Shown: positions 32,604 through 35,394 of the stretch, in pieces
Layout of the letters: each line of letters opens with the position of its first letter
How positions within the stretch are numbered: the stretch's first letter is position 1
From: Gemmatimonas sp.
Lineage (GTDB): Bacteria; Gemmatimonadota; Gemmatimonadetes; Gemmatimonadales; Gemmatimonadaceae
Reading direction: 5' to 3'
Length of the DNA stretch: 35,394 nt
Assembly (NCBI GenBank): GCA_011390805.1
Contig: JAABRT010000032.1
Location: forward strand, 1 to 35,394
Program-made: the position numbers and the translations under genes
Notes under the pieces: model-generated
Databases searched by the model: none
The model's input: the letters and a program-made list of their open reading frames with translations, nothing else
What the model was told of the DNA's origin: nothing

Positions 32604-33193
32604 GCACTGCGGCCCTGCAGCGTCGCACGCTCTGGCTGGCCGGGTTTGTATTGCTCTGCTGGGTTGTGCTTGGCGTAGACGCGATCGTTCCCGGTTCGTT
32701 TGCTCAGTTCGGCGTGCAGCCGCGAAGCGTCGATGGGTTGCGCGGCGTGCTCTTCGCACCCTTTCTGCACGGCAACGCCGCCCATCTGGCGAGCAACAGC
32801 GTTCCGCTGCTGGCGCTTGGTGCACTCGTGCTCATTGCCGACGCCAGACGATTTGTTGCCGTGACCGCGTGGGTGGTGGTGAGCAGCGGTTTGGGCGCGT
32901 GGCTGCTCGGCCCATCACAGAGCGTGCACATTGGCGCGAGCGGTGTGGTGTTTGGCTATCTCGGCTTCCTGCTCTCGCACGGTTGGTTTGCCCGACGCCT
33001 GGGCATGATGCTGCTCAGTATTGTGGTGGCGGGCGTGTGGGGCGGGCTCGTATTCGGCGTGCTGCCGGGAGCACCGGGGGTGAGCTGGCAATCGCACGCC
33101 GGCGGGTTCATTGGCGGCGTGGCGGCGGCGCGCTATTTCGCGCGACGGCCTGCGGTTCGTCGCAAGCCGGCCGCCGTCCGCCAGTCCCGATAA
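32600..33193 (+). CDS. Rhomboid family intramembrane serine protease
   Basis: The 197-residue product has about six membrane helices and the rhomboid signature. HGNAAHLASNS gives His57, His62 and Asn66 (oxyanion region), HIGASG gives nucleophile Ser114, and SHAGGFIGG gives catalytic His166. It cleaves membrane protein segments; its substrates are unknown. The start at 32600 overlaps the DCC stop codon (ATGA). The frame is open upstream to 32498, but that part overlaps the DCC gene. It converges with the small secreted protein gene (12 bp gap). A basic tail (RRPAVRRKPAAVRQSR) is cytoplasmic. Confidence 0.93.
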   Translation: MSTAALQRRTLWLAGFVLLCWVVLGVDAIVPGSFAQFGVQPRSVDGLRGVLFAPFLHGNAAHLASNSVPLLALGALVLIADARRFVAVTAWVVVSSGLGAWLLGPSQSVHIGASGVVFGYLGFLLSHGWFARRLGMMLLSIVVAGVWGGLVFGVLPGAPGVSWQSHAGGFIGGVAAARYFARRPAVRRKPAAVRQSR

Positions 33194-33205
33194 CAGCGCC
33201 TGGTA

Positions 33206-33592
33206 TTACGGCTGACGACGCGCCGTGAATGTCGCGCCGCCCATGCCACCAAAGTCCACGATACCCGTGAGACTGTCCTTGTTTACCACCACGCCTTTGA
33301 AGTCGAGCGCAATACCATCAGGCCCGTTTGCTTCGAGAGTGAAGAGCACGGAATCGCCTTTCACCGAGCCGGCAATCGCCCGCTGACCCATCATGCGGGA
33401 TTCATACGTGCCGGAAATTTTGCTCGCGTCCTGCTTGATGATCACGGTGGGCGTGCCCGTTCCATTCTCGGTGACAACCGAAAATGCCCACGTTCCCGAC
33501 AGGTCCTGCAAAACACCGGAAGCAGCGAAAGCAGAGCCCGCGGTGAGCGCCACTGCGGCCACTGACACGATGGTACGAAGAGTAGAGCGCAT
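33206..33592 (-). CDS. Small secreted beta-rich protein
   Basis: The 128-residue product starts with a signal peptide (TIVSVAAVALTAGSAFAAS) and a mature part of about 105 residues, rich in beta-strand pattern: LSGTWAFSVVTENG, TPTVIIKQDASKISGTYES, IAGSVKGDSVLFTLE and DSLTGIVDFGG. It looks like a small beta-barrel-type (lipocalin-like) domain of unknown ligand; similar secreted proteins are frequent in Acidobacteria and related phyla. The frame runs open upstream to 33784, but that part lies inside ornithine aminotransferase, so the ATG at 33592 is used. It is 59 bp downstream of rocD on the same strand. Confidence 0.78.
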   Translation of the reverse strand: MRSTLRTIVSVAAVALTAGSAFAASGVLQDLSGTWAFSVVTENGTGTPTVIIKQDASKISGTYESRMMGQRAIAGSVKGDSVLFTLEANGPDGIALDFKGVVVNKDSLTGIVDFGGMGGATFTARRQP

Positions 33593-33651
33593 GGTGTGTT
33601 GGACTGATTGATGAAAAGATCGCTGTGAAAACGTAATCAGCGTCTGCGCAA

Positions 33652-34887
33652 TCAAGCAGCGCTGGACACGTGCTGTTCCCGGCCGAACACCGCGCGTAAC
33701 TGCTCCACGGCCCACGCCAGATCTTCCTGTCGCACAACCAGCGGCGGCGCCAGTCGAATCACGGTGTCGTGTGTTTCCTTGCACAGCATTCCACGCTGCA
33801 TCAACGCTTCGCAGTACGGACGGGCCGGCACACTCAGTTCAATGGCCAGAATGAGTCCGCGCCCGCGCACCGCCACAATATCCGGATGGGACAGCGTTTG
33901 AAGTTGCGAGAGCATCCATGCACCAAGTTCAGCCGAACGCTCCACCAGCTGCTCTTCCTGCATCACAGCCAGCGCGGTACGCGCGACAGCACAGCCCAGT
34001 GGATTGCCTCCGAATGTGCTGCCATGGGTGCCCGGACCAAACACGCTCAACACGTCATTGCGGGACACAACCGCTGACACGGGATAAAAGCCACCTGACA
34101 GCGCCTTGCCGAGCACGTACATGTCGGGCTTCACGCCTTCATGGTCGCAGGCGAACAAGCGACCGGTGCGTCCGAGACCGGTCTGAATTTCGTCGGCAAT
34201 CATGAGCACATTTTCTTCTTTGCACAGCGCCGCCAGTTCGCGAAGGAACCCGTCGGGCGGCATGATCACACCCGCCTCGCATTGAATCGGTTCAAACAGC
34301 ACCGCGCACGTGTGAGCGTTCATCGCTGCACGCACCGCCGCCAGATCGCCAAAGGGCACGCGCGTGAATCCCGGCGCGAACGGACCGAACCCGTCGCGAT
34401 ACGACGACTCCGACGAAAAGCCTACGATGGTTGTGGTGCGACCGTGAAAGTTGCCGTCAAAAACAATGATGTTGGCCATGTCGGCAGGGATGCCCTTATG
34501 CGTGTAACCCCAGCGCCGCGCCGCCTTGATGGCCGTCTCCACCGCCTCGGCGCCGGTGTTCATGGGCAACACCATTTCCATGCCACAAAGACTTGCCAGC
34601 TCTTCGCAGAAATGCGGCAACTGGTCGTTGCGGAAAGCGCGCGACGTGAGTGTGACCCGCGAGGCCTGTTCGGTGAGGGTGGCCAGCAGACGTGGATGGC
34701 AGTGCCCCTGGTTCACGGCCGAGTACGCACTCAGGCAGTCGAGGTAGCTGCGCCCTTCCACATCCATTACCCACGCGCCGTCACCGCGCGTGATCACCAG
34801 ATCCAGCGGCTTGTAGTTATGGGCGCCCCACTGCTCCTCAATCTCGATCAGGGCGGCGCTCGATGGCGTAGCGTGAATCGAAGTCAT
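33652..34887 (-). CDS. rocD: Ornithine aminotransferase
   Basis: This PLP enzyme converts ornithine and 2-oxoglutarate to glutamate semialdehyde and glutamate, linking arginine breakdown to proline and glutamate. The 411-residue product has NTGAEAVETAIKAARRWG (partly quoted), DGNFHGRTTT, LFEPIQCEAGV, IADEIQTGLGRTGRLFA (partly quoted), and the PLP lysine Lys261 in VLGKALSGG. Start at 34887 is chosen by family alignment; the open frame continues to 35058 into the promoter region. A divergent Lrp/AsnC regulator and a palindrome at the promoter suggest amino-acid-responsive control. Confidence 0.92.
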   Translation of the reverse strand: MTSIHATPSSAALIEIEEQWGAHNYKPLDLVITRGDGAWVMDVEGRSYLDCLSAYSAVNQGHCHPRLLATLTEQASRVTLTSRAFRNDQLPHFCEELASLCGMEMVLPMNTGAEAVETAIKAARRWGYTHKGIPADMANIIVFDGNFHGRTTTIVGFSSESSYRDGFGPFAPGFTRVPFGDLAAVRAAMNAHTCAVLFEPIQCEAGVIMPPDGFLRELAALCKEENVLMIADEIQTGLGRTGRLFACDHEGVKPDMYVLGKALSGGFYPVSAVVSRNDVLSVFGPGTHGSTFGGNPLGCAVARTALAVMQEEQLVERSAELGAWMLSQLQTLSHPDIVAVRGRGLILAIELSVPARPYCEALMQRGMLCKETHDTVIRLAPPLVVRQEDLAWAVEQLRAVFGREQHVSSAA

Positions 34888-34999
34888 GTCTTGTGGTACT
34901 CCGGCAACGGGAGATCGGTCGCCCAACGGCGCGCGCCGACTGGTGATTTCTGATCTTACATCATGCCTCTCTGCCCATGACAGCAACAAGCTCAAACAA

Positions 35000-35029
35000 T
35001 TAGCAATTTTGTTCTGTATACTATACAAT
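35000..35029 (+). promoter_or_regulatory. Candidate promoter of the Lrp/AsnC gene
   Basis: TTAGCA (35000-35005) and TACAAT (35024-35029) are separated by 18 bp; the -10 matches the consensus at five of six positions. It would give a start near 35036, 37 bases before the ATG at 35073. It overlaps the rocD promoter and the palindrome at 35015-35027, so the two promoters are nearly coincident. Confidence 0.45.
35015..35027. promoter_or_regulatory. Perfect 13-bp palindrome, candidate Lrp operator
   Basis: TGTATA-C-TATACA is an exact inverted repeat with one central base. It covers the -10 elements of both divergent candidate promoters. Lrp/AsnC proteins typically bind AT-rich near-palindromes of about 15 bp, so this is a good candidate for autoregulation and rocD control. 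The surrounding 34990-35030 is unusually AT rich for this window. Confidence 0.55.
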
Positions 35030-35049
35030 TCGCCAGCAGCCTTTGGCAA
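35020..35049 (-). promoter_or_regulatory. Candidate rocD promoter
   Basis: On the minus strand TTGCCA (35049-35044) and TATAGT (35025-35020) are separated by 18 bp; each differs from consensus at one or two positions. It would start transcription near 35012, about 125 bases before the rocD ATG at 34887. Its -10 element lies within the 13-bp palindrome. Confidence 0.5.
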
Positions 35050-35072
35050 TTTCACCACTTTCTGGTGGTTTG

Positions 35073-35394
35073 ATGGATGGTACCGACCAACGCCTGATCG
35101 CGCTGCTGCGCGATAACGCCCGGACGTCAGTGGCGCAGCTGGCCAAGCAGCTCGGCGTTTCGCGTGGCACGGTGCAGAATCGAATCGACCGGCTGGTGGA
35201 GCAGCGCATCGTGCTTGGCTTCACCGTGCGTACAACCCCCGAGGCCGAACCGCAGCGCGTGCGAGCCATGATGATGATCAGCGTTGAAGGAGACCGTTCC
35301 GACGCCATTCTCACCGCACTGCGAGGCTACCCACAGGTGCGCGCGCTGCACTCAACCAACGGACGCTGGGATATCGTGGCCGAACTTGGTACCG
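35073..35394 (+). CDS. Lrp/AsnC family transcriptional regulator (5' part)
   Basis: The gene runs off the window, so only 107 codons are seen. The start at 35073 (MDGTDQRLIALLRDNAR) is preceded by TGGTGG. The helix-turn-helix is complete (about residues 4-50: SVAQLAKQLGVSRGTVQNRIDRL, partly quoted), followed by VEQRIVLGFTV and the start of the RAM ligand-binding domain (AMMMISVEGDRSDAILTALRG, partly quoted; then TNGRWDIVAELG). Lrp/AsnC proteins respond to amino acids and often control the neighbouring gene; here that is rocD, so ornithine or arginine response is likely but is inference. It has the AsnC/Lrp N-terminal length, so the start is well placed. Confidence 0.9.
   Translation, partial: MDGTDQRLIALLRDNARTSVAQLAKQLGVSRGTVQNRIDRLVEQRIVLGFTVRTTPEAEPQRVRAMMMISVEGDRSDAILTALRGYPQVRALHSTNGRWDIVAELGT

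Noticed and set aside
1-35394. tRNA genes, CRISPR arrays, insertion sequences, prophage or toxin-antitoxin modules
   Set aside because: By eye no cloverleaf sequence, regularly spaced repeat array, transposase, integrase or paired small toxin gene could be found; repeats seen are short tandem or inverted types.

Overview
This is a high-GC, gene-dense bacterial chromosome segment. There are no rRNA or tRNA genes, integrases, transposases or CRISPR arrays, and nothing looks clearly horizontally acquired. The mix of genes (recR, ybaB, dnaX, long-type transaldolase, a divergent class II aldolase, many secreted S9/S41 peptidases, DUF2911, YceI, zf-TFIIB and secreted beta-propeller proteins, and a ~4.5S-like SRP RNA) fits a Gemmatimonadota (Gemmatimonas-like) chromosome. 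That assignment is inference from gene content; no marker in the window proves it.

Layout. (1) 56-4173, minus strand: ltaE, then the SRP RNA with its own promoter and terminator-like hairpin, then dnaX-ybaB-recR, a replication/repair module. (2) 4202-12789, minus: an envelope pair (BrkB/YihY and YtxH proteins, overlapping) downstream of a central carbon metabolism run, transaldolase-pyruvate kinase-PhnP-like metallo-hydrolase-phosphoglucose isomerase-class II aldolase, with a secreted DUF2911 protein at its head. (3) 12971-19075: secreted proteins and lipoproteins in mixed orientation: an S41-family lipoprotein, a LolA-like protein, a two-TM protein, a TolB-like propeller and a 14-repeat propeller lipoprotein. 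(4) 19086-24562, minus: small membrane, stress and enzyme genes (YeaQ/GlsB, DUF4126, NTF2-like, rhodanese, GNAT, nucleoside deaminase, DUF1499, two unrecognised proteins and a 64-residue membrane protein). (5) 24722-28158, plus: an S9 peptidase translationally coupled to a YceI-like protein. (6) 28259-31898, minus: flotillin-NfeD membrane pair followed by GYF and zinc-ribbon proteins. (7) 32064-33193, plus: DCC thioredoxin-like protein overlapping a rhomboid protease. (8) 33206-35394: a small secreted protein, ornithine aminotransferase, and a divergent Lrp/AsnC regulator cut off by the window edge. A perfect 13-bp palindrome lies in the shared promoter region.

The window is mostly ordinary core chromosome, and I see no clear new defence or mobile system. 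The points most worth a second look are an SRP RNA with a non-GGAA apical loop, a PhnP-like hydrolase embedded in the glycolysis/pentose-phosphate run, an S41 protein lacking the usual lysine, a probable double seven-bladed propeller lipoprotein, the Lrp/ornithine aminotransferase control region, and several short tandem or inverted repeats concentrated in intergenic spaces.
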